From Allobranchiibius sp. CTAmp26 (GTDB lineage Bacteria; Actinomycetota; Actinomycetes; Actinomycetales; Dermatophilaceae), in assembly GCF_017565405.1 (NCBI RefSeq), contig NZ_JAGEKR010000015.1:124001-188000 (forward strand): a stretch of DNA of 64,000 bases, in the 5' to 3' direction. The position numbers were made by a program, and so were the translations under genes. The notes beneath the pieces were generated by a model that worked only from the letters and a program-made list of their open reading frames with translations, searched no databases and was not told the origin of the DNA. This document shows, in pieces, positions 1 through 7,972 of the stretch (position 1 is its first letter; each line of letters opens with the position of its first letter).

Positions 1-945
1 GATGTCGTGCAGGAGCGCGGCGTCCTCGAGCAGGATCAGCTCCTGCTCGGTCAGCCTCATCCGCTCACCCACCCGGCGCGCGAGGTCCGCGACCCGCGCC
101 GAGTGGCCCGGGCGGGTGTACCCCGCGACGTCGGTCATCGTCGACAGCGCAGCGATCGTCTGTCGTCGTTCGCGTTGCACGCTGTACGCGCGGCGCAGCG
201 CCGAGCGGGCGAGCACCAGGGGCATCACGACCAGGGGCACGGCCCACAAGGAGAGCGACTGCAACCCGATGGCCATGGCGATCCCGGTCGACAGGGCCGC
301 ACCGTAGATCGGGCCCAGGTCTCGCAGGGTCTCTGCCAGGAACGCTCCGAGCGTGCGGATCGGGCTGACGAGAAGCCCCACCATGATCAGCTCCCCGAAG
401 ACTGGGAGCAGGGCGGCCACGGTCATCACGCAGACGGCCTTCCACCGCTGCGAATCCCACTCCGAGTACATCTCCGCACTGGTGTCCCCGCCCCAGATCG
501 GCAACCACCGGTAGAGCACCGACACGAGCGACACGGTGACCACAGGCACCGCCACCGCGATCGAGCGGCTGGTGGTGCCCTGCCAGGCGCGTCGCAGACC
601 GACGCCGCCGATGTAGCCGATCGCCGCACAGACGATCGCGGTGGACGGCGCGTAGGTCACCGGCGCTTGAACCGGTCGGCTGGAGGCCAGGGCCAGCGCG
701 ACGGACGATGCGGTCGCTAGTGGCGCGATCGCACGGGCCCGCCCGATCTGCACGGGTAATGCCGAACCAAGGGCGATGGCGACTGTCAGGGTGGCGAGGA
801 TCGCCGCGTCCCAGCCCGGTATCCGAGCACCGGAGATTGCGGTGCTCACGACCCGCACGGAGGCGGCGAACAGGATGACGCCGGCGAGGATGACCCACAC
901 GAGGCGCAGCCTCCACCGCAGGACACCGGGCTGGCGGAGCTTCAT
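1..945 (-). CDS. Membrane HD-domain phosphohydrolase (HD-GYP-like), 3' end off window
   Basis: Reading the minus strand from an ATG at 945 gives an open frame that runs off the window edge. The first ~220 residues are strongly hydrophobic with several membrane segments. After a basic linker (RRAYSVQRERRQT) comes a segment matching the start of an HD domain (LSTMTDVAGYTRPGHSARV, then LLEDAALLHDI, which carries the HD pair at the edge). The ATG overlaps the TGA of the next HD gene upstream (ATGA, 942-945), so the two are translationally coupled. Both share a membrane-plus-HD layout, which suggests an old tandem duplication. HD-GYP proteins hydrolyse cyclic di-GMP, but the GYP part is outside the window, so the substrate is inference. 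The neighbouring short peptide ORF may belong to the same transcript. Confidence 0.75.
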   Translation of the reverse strand, partial: MKLRQPGVLRWRLRLVWVILAGVILFAASVRVVSTAISGARIPGWDAAILATLTVAIALGSALPVQIGRARAIAPLATASSVALALASSRPVQAPVTYAPSTAIVCAAIGYIGGVGLRRAWQGTTSRSIAVAVPVVTVSLVSVLYRWLPIWGGDTSAEMYSEWDSQRWKAVCVMTVAALLPVFGELIMVGLLVSPIRTLGAFLAETLRDLGPIYGAALSTGIAMAIGLQSLSLWAVPLVVMPLVLARSALRRAYSVQRERRQTIAALSTMTDVAGYTRPGHSARVADLARRVGERMRLTEQELILLEDAALLHDI

Positions 946-2336
946 GGCTGTGACCGGGCGGAGGCGAACATCGCCGAGACCCACGGCAGGTGCGGGTCGA
1001 CGCCGGGGACCGGCTGAGGAGGCTGACGGGCGATCAGGACGCGCAGGGACTCGACCGCGCGCGGGTGTGCACGCACGAGGGCTTCCACAGCTTCGGCATC
1101 GAACTGCTGGTGGGCGAGGGGGCGCAGTGCGTCCAGACTGCGCTCGGCGACGGCGTCGAGGTGCTCGCCACTCACGTCGGGATCCGCGGCCATCAGTGCA
1201 CAATAGGCGTCCGCGACGGCCAGGATCCTGGCCAGGATAGGGATCTGGTCGCCTTCGAGACCGGAGGGATAGCCGTTGCCGTCCCAGCGCTCGTGATGGT
1301 GCCCGACGGCGACGATGGCATCGGACAGGAAGTCGATGCCCTGCAGCATGCGCACCCCCTGTTGCGGATGGGCCTTGATCCAGCGCAGCTCTTTACCGGT
1401 GAGTCGCTCGCCCGGCGTGTGCGCTGCCGGGGCGACCAGGCCGATGTCGTGCAGCAGGGCTGCGTACTGCAGAGACTGCATCAGCGATGAGGAGAGCCGC
1501 AGCTCCAGGCCGATCTCACGGGAGACCGCGTCCACCCACGCGCTACGGCCGTGCAGCATCGGCTGGCTGGCCTGCGCGGCGGCGACCAGGGTCTCGACCG
1601 TCCGCAGGTGCGCGTCGTTCTCCTCCGCCTGTAACGCCACCGACCACTGCGCGATAAGGAGGGGGGCGACGATCGGCAGGATGCTGATCGCGCCGAGACC
1701 CGCCGACGCCCACAGGACGGCGAGTACCAAGGCAATGACCGGATAGAAGGGGTACGGCGCCCATGCGTTGAGAACTGCTTCGCGGACAGTCACCCAGAAA
1801 GACTGGTGCTCCGCCAACGCAAGCATCCCGCTGAGACACAGAACGTTTAGCCCGAACTGCACGACCGTCGCGATCAGCAGTGGTATGAGCACGTGGACGA
1901 TGAGTGCAGCCGCATCTGCCGATCCAGGGATAGGTGAATAACCGCCAAAGATCGAATAGGCCGCTGCTCCGGCGATGGCGCAGATACCAATGGTCGCGGT
2001 GTTGAACGTGCGCGCAATCAATGGGGTGTCGGAGGTAAGCAACAGAGCGGTGCTACAGACTGCCACGATCGCACTCCCGTACATGCCCGACAGCGGCAAT
2101 GCTGTCAGCACGACGACAGTGGTGAGTGAAAGAGATTGTGTGCGCCTGATGCGACCGAGGTTTGATTCAGCAATAACACCGATCACAGCAAGGCAAAAAA
2201 CTGGGAACCACGACGGGGACCTCACTACCGACAGTGAGAGCCTGCTGGCCACGACGCACCCAGATACTGCGGCTAGCGACAGGCCAGCTATCAGGACCCG
2301 TTGACTGCTCAGCAGCCTGTAACTGCGGTCTGCCAC
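942..2336 (-). CDS. Membrane-anchored HD-GYP phosphohydrolase
   Basis: A roughly 230-residue polytopic membrane region is followed by a cytoplasmic HD-GYP domain. The metal-binding HD (ALLHDIG) lies near residues 296-297 and the signature HHHERWDGNGYP near 346-357. HD-GYP enzymes degrade c-di-GMP (or related cyclic dinucleotides) to pGpG or GMP. The membrane part is not a recognised sensor domain. Start choice: a GTG at 2342 overlaps the Shine-Dalgarno GGAGGG itself, whereas the GTG at 2336 sits 5 nt behind it, so I take 2336 (two residues shorter). The TGA overlaps the ATG of a second membrane HD gene. About 96 nt upstream ends the FTGWIP peptide ORF on the same strand. The membrane region might sense that peptide, which is speculative. 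Confidence 0.85.
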   Translation of the reverse strand: MADRSYRLLSSQRVLIAGLSLAAVSGCVVASRLSLSVVRSPSWFPVFCLAVIGVIAESNLGRIRRTQSLSLTTVVVLTALPLSGMYGSAIVAVCSTALLLTSDTPLIARTFNTATIGICAIAGAAAYSIFGGYSPIPGSADAAALIVHVLIPLLIATVVQFGLNVLCLSGMLALAEHQSFWVTVREAVLNAWAPYPFYPVIALVLAVLWASAGLGAISILPIVAPLLIAQWSVALQAEENDAHLRTVETLVAAAQASQPMLHGRSAWVDAVSREIGLELRLSSSLMQSLQYAALLHDIGLVAPAAHTPGERLTGKELRWIKAHPQQGVRMLQGIDFLSDAIVAVGHHHERWDGNGYPSGLEGDQIPILARILAVADAYCALMAADPDVSGEHLDAVAERSLDALRPLAHQQFDAEAVEALVRAHPRAVESLRVLIARQPPQPVPGVDPHLPWVSAMFASARSQP

Positions 2337-2345
2337 GTTCACCCT

Positions 2346-2364
2346 CCGACAGGCAATCCGTCGG
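2346..2364 (-). promoter_or_regulatory. Small hairpin next to the HD-GYP Shine-Dalgarno
   Basis: CCGAC and GTCGG arms (2346-2350 and 2360-2364) flank a 9-nt loop, and one arm runs into the GGAGGG that serves the HD-GYP start. Pairing could partly hide the ribosome site. The stem is only 5 bp, so this is a weak suggestion. Confidence 0.25.
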
Positions 2365-2432
2365 CTCTAATCGACAGCTAAGGCCAACAACTTCGTACTG
2401 TAGAGACTACGAGGTTCGATACCCCGGCAGGA

Positions 2433-2531
2433 TCAACGCTGGGGAATCCAACCGGTGAAGTTGTTCACGCGCGGAATCCAACCGGTGAAGGAGGAAGTGG
2501 CGGTGCTGGCAGAAGTGGCGGAAGTGAGCAT
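2433..2531 (-). CDS. 32-residue peptide with repeated FTGWIP motif
   Basis: A short ORF starts at ATG 2531 behind a good ribosome site (AAGGA, 7 nt upstream) and ends at TGA 2433. Its N-terminal half is Ser/Thr/Ala-rich (MLTSATSASTATSS). Its C-terminal half is FTGWIPRVNNFTGWIPQR, two copies of FTGWIP with the repeat also present at DNA level. An in-frame ATG at 2622 would give 63 residues but has no ribosome site. I do not recognise the family. The low-complexity leader followed by a repeated, Trp- and Pro-containing core looks like a precursor of a processed or signalling peptide. No protease or modifying enzyme is adjacent. The next genes downstream on the same strand are the two membrane HD proteins, which makes a peptide-receptor pairing conceivable but unproven. 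Confidence 0.5.
   Translation of the reverse strand: MLTSATSASTATSSFTGWIPRVNNFTGWIPQR
2443..2490. repeat. 18-bp direct repeat inside the FTGWIP ORF
   Basis: GGAATCCAACCGGTGAAG occurs at 2443-2460 and 2473-2490, a 30-bp period (10 codons). It encodes the two FTGWIP units, so the peptide repeat comes from a recent or conserved duplication. Confidence 0.9.
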
Positions 2532-2858
2532 TGTGAAATCCTTCTCTCGGCCCGGTTGGGCTGTGGTATGAGTGCCGCGGTTGGCGGCTTCGGGCGTCTG
2601 GCTGAACCCGTTGAGGAAGACCATGTCAAAAGAGCGGGTAAAAAGTCCACCTTCAAACGGTATAGTTTGCCAAGATCTGGCAATTTTTACTGAACCTTGA
2701 CCAATCCGATCGGTGACGCACACCGAACAGGGCCTCAAACGCCGAAATGGCCCCACCGTCGGCGTGGTCGGGTGCGCGTGAGGTGCGCGATACCCTGGGG
2801 ACCGCAGTCGATCGACCACCGCAGCCGTTCCGAGGCCGCCGGTCAGCAGGAGGACCTC
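2532..2858. other. Intergenic region between the FTGWIP ORF and bL37
   Basis: A 327-bp divergent control region. It is more A/T-rich around 2630-2690 than the surrounding genes. It holds the perfect dyad at 2667-2683 and, on the minus strand, a TTGACA-like hexamer (2624-2629) without a convincing -10. Longer reading frames crossing it have no ribosome site and low-complexity products, so I see no further gene. Confidence 0.6.
2667..2683. promoter_or_regulatory. Perfect dyad, candidate operator
   Basis: TTGCCAAGATCTGGCAA has 6-bp arms (TTGCCA/TGGCAA) around AGATC. It lies about 136 bp upstream of the peptide-ORF start on the minus strand and 176 bp upstream of the bL37 start. The length and symmetry are typical of a dimeric regulator site. 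The regulator is unknown. Confidence 0.4.
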
Positions 2859-2933
2859 ATGAGTAAGCGCGCACGCAAGCGCCGTTCCCGCAAGGGCAAG
2901 TCGGCCAACCACGGCAAGAAGCCCAACGCCTGA
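2859..2933 (+). CDS. 50S ribosomal protein bL37
   Basis: The 24-residue product MSKRARKRRSRKGKSANHGKKPNA is almost entirely basic and matches the small actinobacterial ribosomal protein bL37 found in mycobacterial large-subunit structures, whose sequence also ends in a (K/R)ANHGK(R/K)PN block. The ATG at 2859 follows a strong AGGAGG ribosome site by 5 nt. Upstream in-frame codons extend the open frame but lack a ribosome site. The gene converges with rsrA-sigR and shares a strong bidirectional terminator with it. It binds rRNA in the large subunit. It is short enough to be missed by automated gene callers. Confidence 0.9.
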   Translation: MSKRARKRRSRKGKSANHGKKPNA

Positions 2934-2952
2934 CGCATCACCGGTCAGGAAC

Positions 2953-2996
2953 GACCGAAGGCCCGCATCCCCCGAGGGGGATGCGGGCCTTCGGTC
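2953..2996. terminator. Bidirectional terminator between bL37 and rsrA
   Basis: Nearly perfect 20-bp GC-rich arms (from GACCGAAGGCCCGC at the left to GCGGGCCTTCGGTC at the right) with a tiny loop. It sits 19 bp after bL37 and 12 bp after the rsrA stop, with TTAG following on the plus strand. Confidence 0.9.
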
Positions 2997-3008
2997 TTAG
3001 TTGCTGGG

Positions 3009-3269
3009 TCAGTTGCGGTGCACACGCACCTCGGTCACCGTGACGGTGGTGATCTGGGTCAGGATCTGGGCGCGCAGCGTCTCCGGCGCGGTCTCAGAGG
3101 TGCAGGACCGTCGTACGAGCGCCTTGAGGATCGCGTCGCGCTCGTATTCCTGCAGACATGGCGGGCAGTCCTCCAGATGGGCCTGCAACTGAGCGCACTC
3201 CCTGTCGCTCAGCTCGCCGTCGAGATAGGTGTAGAGCTGACTGATGTAGGCGTCGCAACCGTCGCTCAT
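3009..3269 (-). CDS. rsrA: Zinc-binding redox anti-sigma factor RsrA
   Basis: 86 residues with the zinc-binding anti-sigma pattern: Cys5, His31, Cys35 and Cys38 (HLEDCPPC). The spacing matches Cys11/His37/Cys41/Cys44 of Streptomyces RsrA. In that family the reduced zinc form binds SigR. Thiol oxidation forms a disulfide, expels zinc and frees the sigma factor. The ATG overlaps the sigR stop by 4 nt, so the two proteins are co-translated. The C-terminal tail is short and Thr/Val-rich. Confidence 0.92.
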   Translation of the reverse strand: MSDGCDAYISQLYTYLDGELSDRECAQLQAHLEDCPPCLQEYERDAILKALVRRSCTSETAPETLRAQILTQITTVTVTEVRVHRN

Positions 3270-3916
3270 GACCTGGCCTCCTCACGGATGAACCCGCGCT
3301 CTGTGGCGTAGTCGGTCAGCAATTCCCGCAGCATGCGACGACCACGGTGCAATCTGGACATCACCGTCCCGATCGGCGTCTCCATGATCTCGGCGATCTC
3401 TTTGTACGCGAAGCCCTCGACGTCCGCGAGGTAGACGGCCATCCGGAAATCCTCGGGAATCTCCTGCAGCGCACGTTTCACGTCGGAGTCCGGAAGGTGA
3501 TCCAGCGCCTCCGTCTCGGCCGACCGCAATCCGGCTGAACTGTGCGACGCGGCCCGGGCGAGCTGATAGTCCTCGATCTCCGACGCGTCCGACTGCAGCG
3601 GCTGACGCTGCTTCTTGCGATAGGTGTTGATGTAGCTGTTCGTGAGGATGCGGTACAGCCAGGCCTTGAGGTTGGTGCCCGGCTTGTACTGGTGGAAGGC
3701 CGCGTACGCCTTGGCGAACGTCTCCTGCACCAGGTCCTCGGCGTCCGTCGGGTTGCGCGTCGTGCGCAGGGCGGCGCTGTAGAGCTGGTCCAGGTAGGGC
3801 ATGGCATCCCGCTCGAAGCGGGCCGCCCGCTCGGCGTCGGTCTCGGTGGAGACGTCGACGTTGCCGTCGTCGGTGTTCACCCGCTCCTGTGCAGCCACGG
3901 TGTCGTTGTCAGTCAT
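3266..3916 (-). CDS. sigR: ECF sigma factor SigR/SigH (thiol-oxidative stress)
   Basis: Region 2 ([20 protein letters not shown], then [18 protein letters not shown]) and region 4 ([20 protein letters not shown], then [10 protein letters not shown]) are clear. It belongs to the ECF group of Streptomyces SigR and mycobacterial SigH, which drives thioredoxin, mycothiol and protein-quality genes. I use the ATG at 3916 (216 residues). A GTG at 4045 with a strong AGGAGG site would add 43 Pro/Arg-rich residues. Streptomyces makes a comparable long unstable isoform (sigma-R-prime) from an autoregulated promoter, so both starts may be used. rsrA follows with a 4-nt overlap. Confidence 0.93.
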   Translation of the reverse strand: MTDNDTVAAQERVNTDDGNVDVSTETDAERAARFERDAMPYLDQLYSAALRTTRNPTDAEDLVQETFAKAYAAFHQYKPGTNLKAWLYRILTNSYINTYRKKQRQPLQSDASEIEDYQLARAASHSSAGLRSAETEALDHLPDSDVKRALQEIPEDFRMAVYLADVEGFAYKEIAEIMETPIGTVMSRLHRGRRMLRELLTDYATERGFIREEARS

Positions 3917-4063
3917 CACCCGCCAGCCTAGTCCGCCGGTAGCGGGCGCGTCGGCGGGGCGGAACGGGGCCGGGAGCACTGCGTCTCGGGGACGGGTGCC
4001 CGGATGGCGGACCTCGCCGACCGGTGCTTCTGACAGGGCGAACACGCTGCCTCCTCACGGGGG

Positions 4064-4089
4064 TACTGACGGTCTACGACCCTTGTTCC
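4064..4089 (-). promoter_or_regulatory. Candidate SigR-type autoregulatory promoter
   Basis: On the minus strand, GGAAC (4085-4089), an 18-nt spacer and GTA (4064-4066) approach the SigR consensus GGAAT-N18-GTT with one mismatch in each element. It lies 19 bp upstream of the GTG that would start a long SigR form, as expected for the autoregulated sigR promoter. A small stem (CGACCC...GGGTCG) surrounds the -35 element. Confidence 0.4.
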
Positions 4090-4123
4090 AACAGGGTCGC
4101 GTCGCGTCACATTCCCCGGGGCG

Positions 4124-5125
4124 TCACAGTTCGCGCAGGGCCGGCAGCACGTCCTCGGCGAACTGGGCCAGGAAACGGCGCTGGTCCGACCCGGGTGCGT
4201 GCACGACGAAGTGGGTGAAACCCAGCTCGGCGTACGGCGCGATCCCGTCGAGCACCGTCTGGGCGTCGGACGCCACGATCCAACGGCTGGCGATCTGCTC
4301 GATCGGCAGCTCGTCGGCCGCGCGCTCCATCTCGATCGGGTCGTGCAGCGAGTTCTTCTGCTCGGCGGTGAGGGCCAGCGGAGCCCAGAACCGGGTGTTC
4401 TCCAAGGCCTTCTCCGGGTCGCGGTCGTAGGAGATCTTGACCTCGAGCAGCTGCTCGGTGTCCCCGGCCTCCTTGTGGGCCAGCGACATCCCTTCCTGAA
4501 TGGCGGGCACCAGCTTGTCCTCGTAGAGCTCGCGGCCCTTGCCGGAGGTGACGATCACACCGTCGCCCATCCGACCGGCGTACTTGGCCATGGTGGGCCC
4601 GCCGGCCGCGACGTAGACCGGGATGGGGGTGTCCGGACGGTCGTAGATGGTGGCGTCGCTGGTGCGGTAGTAGTCCCCCTCGAACGTCACCCGTTCCTTG
4701 GTCCACAACTGACGCATCAGCCGCACCGACTCCCGCAGGCGCGCGAACCGCTCCTTGAAGTCCGGCCAGCCGTCCAGGCCGACCGCGACCTCGTTCAGCG
4801 CCTCCCCACTGCCGACGCCGAGGATCACCCGACCCGGGTAGAGGCACCCCATGGTGGCGAAGGTCTGGGCCAGCACCGCCGGGTTGTAGCGGAAGCTGGG
4901 GGTGAGCACGGACGTGCCGAGCACGATGCGCTCCGTGCGCGCGCCCGCGGCCGCCATCCAGGTCAGCGCGTGCGGCGCGTGGCCGCCCTCGTGACGCCAG
5001 GGCTGGAAATGGTCGGACGCGAACGCGCTGTCCAGTCCCGCGGCCTCCGCCGCGACCGCCAGATCCACCAGCTCGGTGGGGCCGAACTGCTCGGCCGATG
5101 CCTTGTACCCGATGCGAAGTGCCAT
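4124..5125 (-). CDS. fgd: F420-dependent glucose-6-phosphate dehydrogenase
   Basis: 333 residues (family ~336) with near-identity to mycobacterial FGD over long stretches, for example GYKASAEQF at the start, [29 protein letters not shown] and [20 protein letters not shown]. Residues matching catalytic His40, Trp44 and Glu109 of the M. tuberculosis enzyme are His39, Trp43 and Glu108. It oxidises glucose-6-phosphate to 6-phosphogluconolactone and reduces cofactor F420 in the cytosol, supplying F420H2 to other enzymes. Several LLM/PPOX candidates for using it occur at 52-57 kb. It ends shortly before the sigR control region and is likely cotranscribed with the genes upstream on the minus strand. 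Confidence 0.93.
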   Translation of the reverse strand: MALRIGYKASAEQFGPTELVDLAVAAEAAGLDSAFASDHFQPWRHEGGHAPHALTWMAAAGARTERIVLGTSVLTPSFRYNPAVLAQTFATMGCLYPGRVILGVGSGEALNEVAVGLDGWPDFKERFARLRESVRLMRQLWTKERVTFEGDYYRTSDATIYDRPDTPIPVYVAAGGPTMAKYAGRMGDGVIVTSGKGRELYEDKLVPAIQEGMSLAHKEAGDTEQLLEVKISYDRDPEKALENTRFWAPLALTAEQKNSLHDPIEMERAADELPIEQIASRWIVASDAQTVLDGIAPYAELGFTHFVVHAPGSDQRRFLAQFAEDVLPALREL

Positions 5126-5135
5126 GGGTTCGACG

Positions 5136-5774
5136 CTACTGCGTCAGCGCGCTCAGCCACCCCTCGGTCGCGACGAGCACGTCCTCGGGGTGCCTGCCGA
5201 AGCTGTGGTCGCCGCGCACGGCGTACACCGCAGCCGCCTCTCCCAGCGCTGTGCGGACGTCGTCGGGGGTGCCGAACGGATCGCGCTGACCCTGTACGAC
5301 GGCCAGCGGCAGCCGGGCGTCGAGCACCAGCTGGGTCTCGTGGGCACGGCTCGGCCCACCCGACGGCGGGACGAGGGGGAAGGACAGCGCGAGGACGGCG
5401 TCGGCGCCGACCTGGGAGGCCGTCCGGCAGGCGACCCGGGCACCCGCGGAGCGCCCACCGACCACGAGCGGCCGCGGCAGCGCCCACCGACCCCGGCACA
5501 GCGCGGCGAGGACCGGCACCCATGCGGCATCCAGTGTGCGGGGCGGTGTCGCGATCCTCCGACCCGCCACTCGCCACGGTTGTTCCACGCGCACGTAGGT
5601 CCATCCGTCGTCGACCAATGCCCGCAGCGCCACCAGATCCGCTGCCTCCACTCCCCCGCCGGCGCCGTGCGATAGCACCAGCGATCCGCGGGTCGGAGCC
5701 GCTCGCCCGGGGCGTTCGACGTGCACCCGCGCCGGCCCCTGCGGGGTCTGGATCTCTCTCACGGACAGCGGCAT
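5136..5774 (-). CDS. Alpha/beta-hydrolase, KANL3/Tex30-like
   Basis: 212 residues with alpha/beta-hydrolase landmarks: LSHGAGGG (oxyanion loop) near residue 35, nucleophile elbow [10 protein letters not shown] near 107, an acid in QGQRDPFG and a terminal His in GDHSFG. This matches the small dienelactone-hydrolase-like KANL3/Tex30 family of unknown substrate. Its ATG lies 4 bp after the stop of the SRAP gene, so the pair form an operon, and fgd follows 10 bp downstream. A role in DNA repair cannot be inferred from the pairing alone. Confidence 0.75.
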   Translation of the reverse strand: MPLSVREIQTPQGPARVHVERPGRAAPTRGSLVLSHGAGGGVEAADLVALRALVDDGWTYVRVEQPWRVAGRRIATPPRTLDAAWVPVLAALCRGRWALPRPLVVGGRSAGARVACRTASQVGADAVLALSFPLVPPSGGPSRAHETQLVLDARLPLAVVQGQRDPFGTPDDVRTALGEAAAVYAVRGDHSFGRHPEDVLVATEGWLSALTQ

Positions 5775-5778
5775 CGGT

Positions 5779-6630
5779 TCACTCCTCGACGGGGCCGAGC
5801 ACCTGGCCGATGGTGGGATCCACGACGCCCACCAGCTCGCTCTCGGGCGCCGGGTCGAGCAGGTGGGCGCCGTTGTTGCGACCGGAGCTGACCGCCGGAC
5901 CGACGGGCCACGCCTCGAACCTGCCGGGGTCGTGATCGGCGAGCGCCGCGCGCACGAAGTCCGGGTCCTGCTGCGCGGGGTCCAGCCACTCGTCCCACAG
6001 GTCGCGGTCGAGCACGTACGGCTGTCGCTCGTGGATCCGGTCCAGGCCGTCCTCGGCGCCGGTCGTGATGATCGAGAACGACGCCACCCATGCCGACGGG
6101 TCGTCCTCGGCCGCGCTGCGGTCGCGCCAGAACTCGTACACGCCCGCGAAGGCCAGCAGGTCCTCGTCCGCGCGGTGCACGAAGAACGGCTGCTTGCGCG
6201 GCTTGCCGCCCTTGGTGGTCGCGGTCGGACTCACCTGCCACTCGTACCACCCGGCGGCCGGCACCAGGCACCGTCGCGCGACGGCCGCCTTCGCGAACGC
6301 CCCCTTGTCCAGCAGGGTCTCGGCGCGGGCGTTGATCATCCGGATCCCCACCTTGGTGTCCTTGGCCCAGCTCGGCACGAGCCCCCAGGTCAGCAGCCGC
6401 AGCTGCCGGACGGCCTGCTCGTCGCCGGTGCCCTTCTCCGAGCGGTCCGGCCGGGTGAGCACGACCGGCGCCTGCTTGGTCGGCGCCATGTTCCAGTCAG
6501 GGCGTCCAGCCGGCGGGTCCTGGGGGTTGACCAGGATCGAACGGGTCGCGTCCGCGGTCCGGTCGAGCTCGATCTCCATCTGATCGACCAGATCGTCGGG
6601 GTTGAACGTCGCGGCATACCGTCCACACAT
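5779..6630 (-). CDS. SRAP-domain abasic-site processing protein (YedK/HMCES family)
   Basis: 283 residues beginning MCGRYA. Cys2, exposed after Met removal, is the residue that forms a thiazolidine link to abasic sites in this family. Other signatures are WNMAPTK, WGLVPSWAKD, INARAET, AAGWYEW with the catalytic Glu, and RIHERQPYVL with the active-site His. It shields abasic sites in single-stranded DNA. Its length exceeds E. coli YedK (~222) because of loops such as PTATTKGGKPRKQ and a C-terminal tail. It starts only 40 bp from the divergent aroA. A longer reading frame extends upstream but only across aroA in antisense, so ATG 6630 is the real start. Confidence 0.93.
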   Translation of the reverse strand: MCGRYAATFNPDDLVDQMEIELDRTADATRSILVNPQDPPAGRPDWNMAPTKQAPVVLTRPDRSEKGTGDEQAVRQLRLLTWGLVPSWAKDTKVGIRMINARAETLLDKGAFAKAAVARRCLVPAAGWYEWQVSPTATTKGGKPRKQPFFVHRADEDLLAFAGVYEFWRDRSAAEDDPSAWVASFSIITTGAEDGLDRIHERQPYVLDRDLWDEWLDPAQQDPDFVRAALADHDPGRFEAWPVGPAVSSGRNNGAHLLDPAPESELVGVVDPTIGQVLGPVEE

Positions 6631-6670
6631 GGGGGCGAGCGTAGGCCGGGCGCCGATACCGTAGGTCCCG

Positions 6671-7972
6671 ATGAGCAACCCTCCCCTGGATCCGCACGAC
6701 TGGCAGGCGCCGCACGCGGCCGGCCCGATCGATGCCGACATCACGGTGCCCGGCAGCAAATCCCTCACCAACCGGTATCTGGTGCTCGCGGCGCTCGCCG
6801 CAGACACCTCCCGGTTGCGACTTCCGCTGGAGTCTCGTGACACGTTGCTGATGGCCGACGCGCTGCGTGCGCTCGGCACGCGCATCGACCGCGAGGACGC
6901 CGAGACGGTGCGGGTCGACCCCGCCGCGTTGCGCGGCCCCGCCCAGATCGACTGCGGCCTGGCGGGCACCGTGATGCGGTTCCTGCCTCCGGTGGCCGCG
7001 CTGACGCGTGGACGGGTGCACTTCGACGGTGACGAGGGTGCACGGCGCCGGCCGATGGGTCCGGTGCTGGACGCGCTGCGCGCGCTCGGCGTGCCTGTCG
7101 AGGGCGACGGGCTGCCGTTCTCGATCGAAGGGTCGGGACGGGTGGCCGGCGGCACCGTGCACCTGGACGCGTCGGGCTCCTCCCAGTTCGTCTCGGCGCT
7201 GCTGCTGGCCGGTGCGCGGTACGACGAGGGCGTGACCGTCGTGCACGACGGAAAACCGGTGCCGTCGCTGCCGCACATCGAGATGACGGTGGAGGTGCTG
7301 CGCGACGCCGGCGTCATCGTCGACGACAGCGACGCGAACCAGTGGCGTGTGGAGCCGTCGGAGATCTTCGCCCTCGACGTCGACGTCGAGCCCGACCTGT
7401 CCAACGCCGCGCCGTTCCTCGCCGCAGCGCTGGTCGCGGGCGGTGAGGTGCGCGTGCCTGCGTGGCCGCACACCACGACCCAGGCCGGCGACCAGATCCG
7501 CGACATCCTGGACATGATGGGCGCCGAGGTGCGCCTGGATCGCGACGGCCTGTCGGTGCGCGGCGACGGCCAGATCGGCTCCCTCGACGTCGACCTGCAC
7601 GACGTCGGCGAGCTGACGCCGGTGATCGCGGCGTTGGCCGCGATGGCGGACGCTCCCTCGCACCTGCACGGCATCGCCCATCTGCGCGGGCACGAGACCG
7701 ACCGGCTCGCCGCTCTCGCCGCCGAACTGGGCGCCCTCGGCACCGACGTCACCGAGACCGACGACGGTCTGATCCTGCGTCCGAAACCGTTGTCGCCCGG
7801 CCTCTTCCACACCTACGCCGATCACCGGATGGCGATGGCGGGTGCCGTGCTCGGCCTGCGGGTGCCCGGGCTGCAGGTGCAGGACATCGGGACCGTGGCG
7901 AAGACCCTGCCCACCTTCACGACGCTGTGGGACTCGATGCTGGGCAACGCTGACCGGGTCGGGACCCGGTGA
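6671..7972 (+). CDS. aroA: 3-phosphoshikimate 1-carboxyvinyltransferase (EPSP synthase)
   Basis: 433 residues, normal for the family. Signatures are [16 protein letters not shown] near residue 27 (shikimate-3-phosphate/PEP lysine), [52 protein letters not shown] and [11 protein letters not shown] near the C-terminus. It condenses shikimate-3-phosphate with PEP in chorismate synthesis. First gene of a tight operon: its TGA overlaps the GTG start of rsgA, followed by FUSC and hisN. The aroA-rsgA-hisN order is common in actinobacteria. Confidence 0.96.
   Translation: MSNPPLDPHDWQAPHAAGPIDADITVPGSKSLTNRYLVLAALAADTSRLRLPLESRDTLLMADALRALGTRIDREDAETVRVDPAALRGPAQIDCGLAGTVMRFLPPVAALTRGRVHFDGDEGARRRPMGPVLDALRALGVPVEGDGLPFSIEGSGRVAGGTVHLDASGSSQFVSALLLAGARYDEGVTVVHDGKPVPSLPHIEMTVEVLRDAGVIVDDSDANQWRVEPSEIFALDVDVEPDLSNAAPFLAAALVAGGEVRVPAWPHTTTQAGDQIRDILDMMGAEVRLDRDGLSVRGDGQIGSLDVDLHDVGELTPVIAALAAMADAPSHLHGIAHLRGHETDRLAALAAELGALGTDVTETDDGLILRPKPLSPGLFHTYADHRMAMAGAVLGLRVPGLQVQDIGTVAKTLPTFTTLWDSMLGNADRVGTR

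Noticed and set aside
65-916. Minus-strand 283-residue reading frame
   Set aside because: Arg/Gly/His-rich shadow of the membrane HD gene that reads through 1-945 in another frame and shows real HD and helix features.
2443-2490. CRISPR array
   Set aside because: Only two copies with a 30-bp period inside a coding frame, no cas genes in the window and no further repeats.
2433-2912. 159-residue minus-strand frame extending the FTGWIP ORF
   Set aside because: It crosses bL37 in antisense and has no ribosome site; the ATG at 2531 has one.
5779-7812. 677-residue minus-strand frame
   Set aside because: Its C-terminal part is the SRAP protein starting at 6630; the upstream part is antisense to aroA and low complexity.
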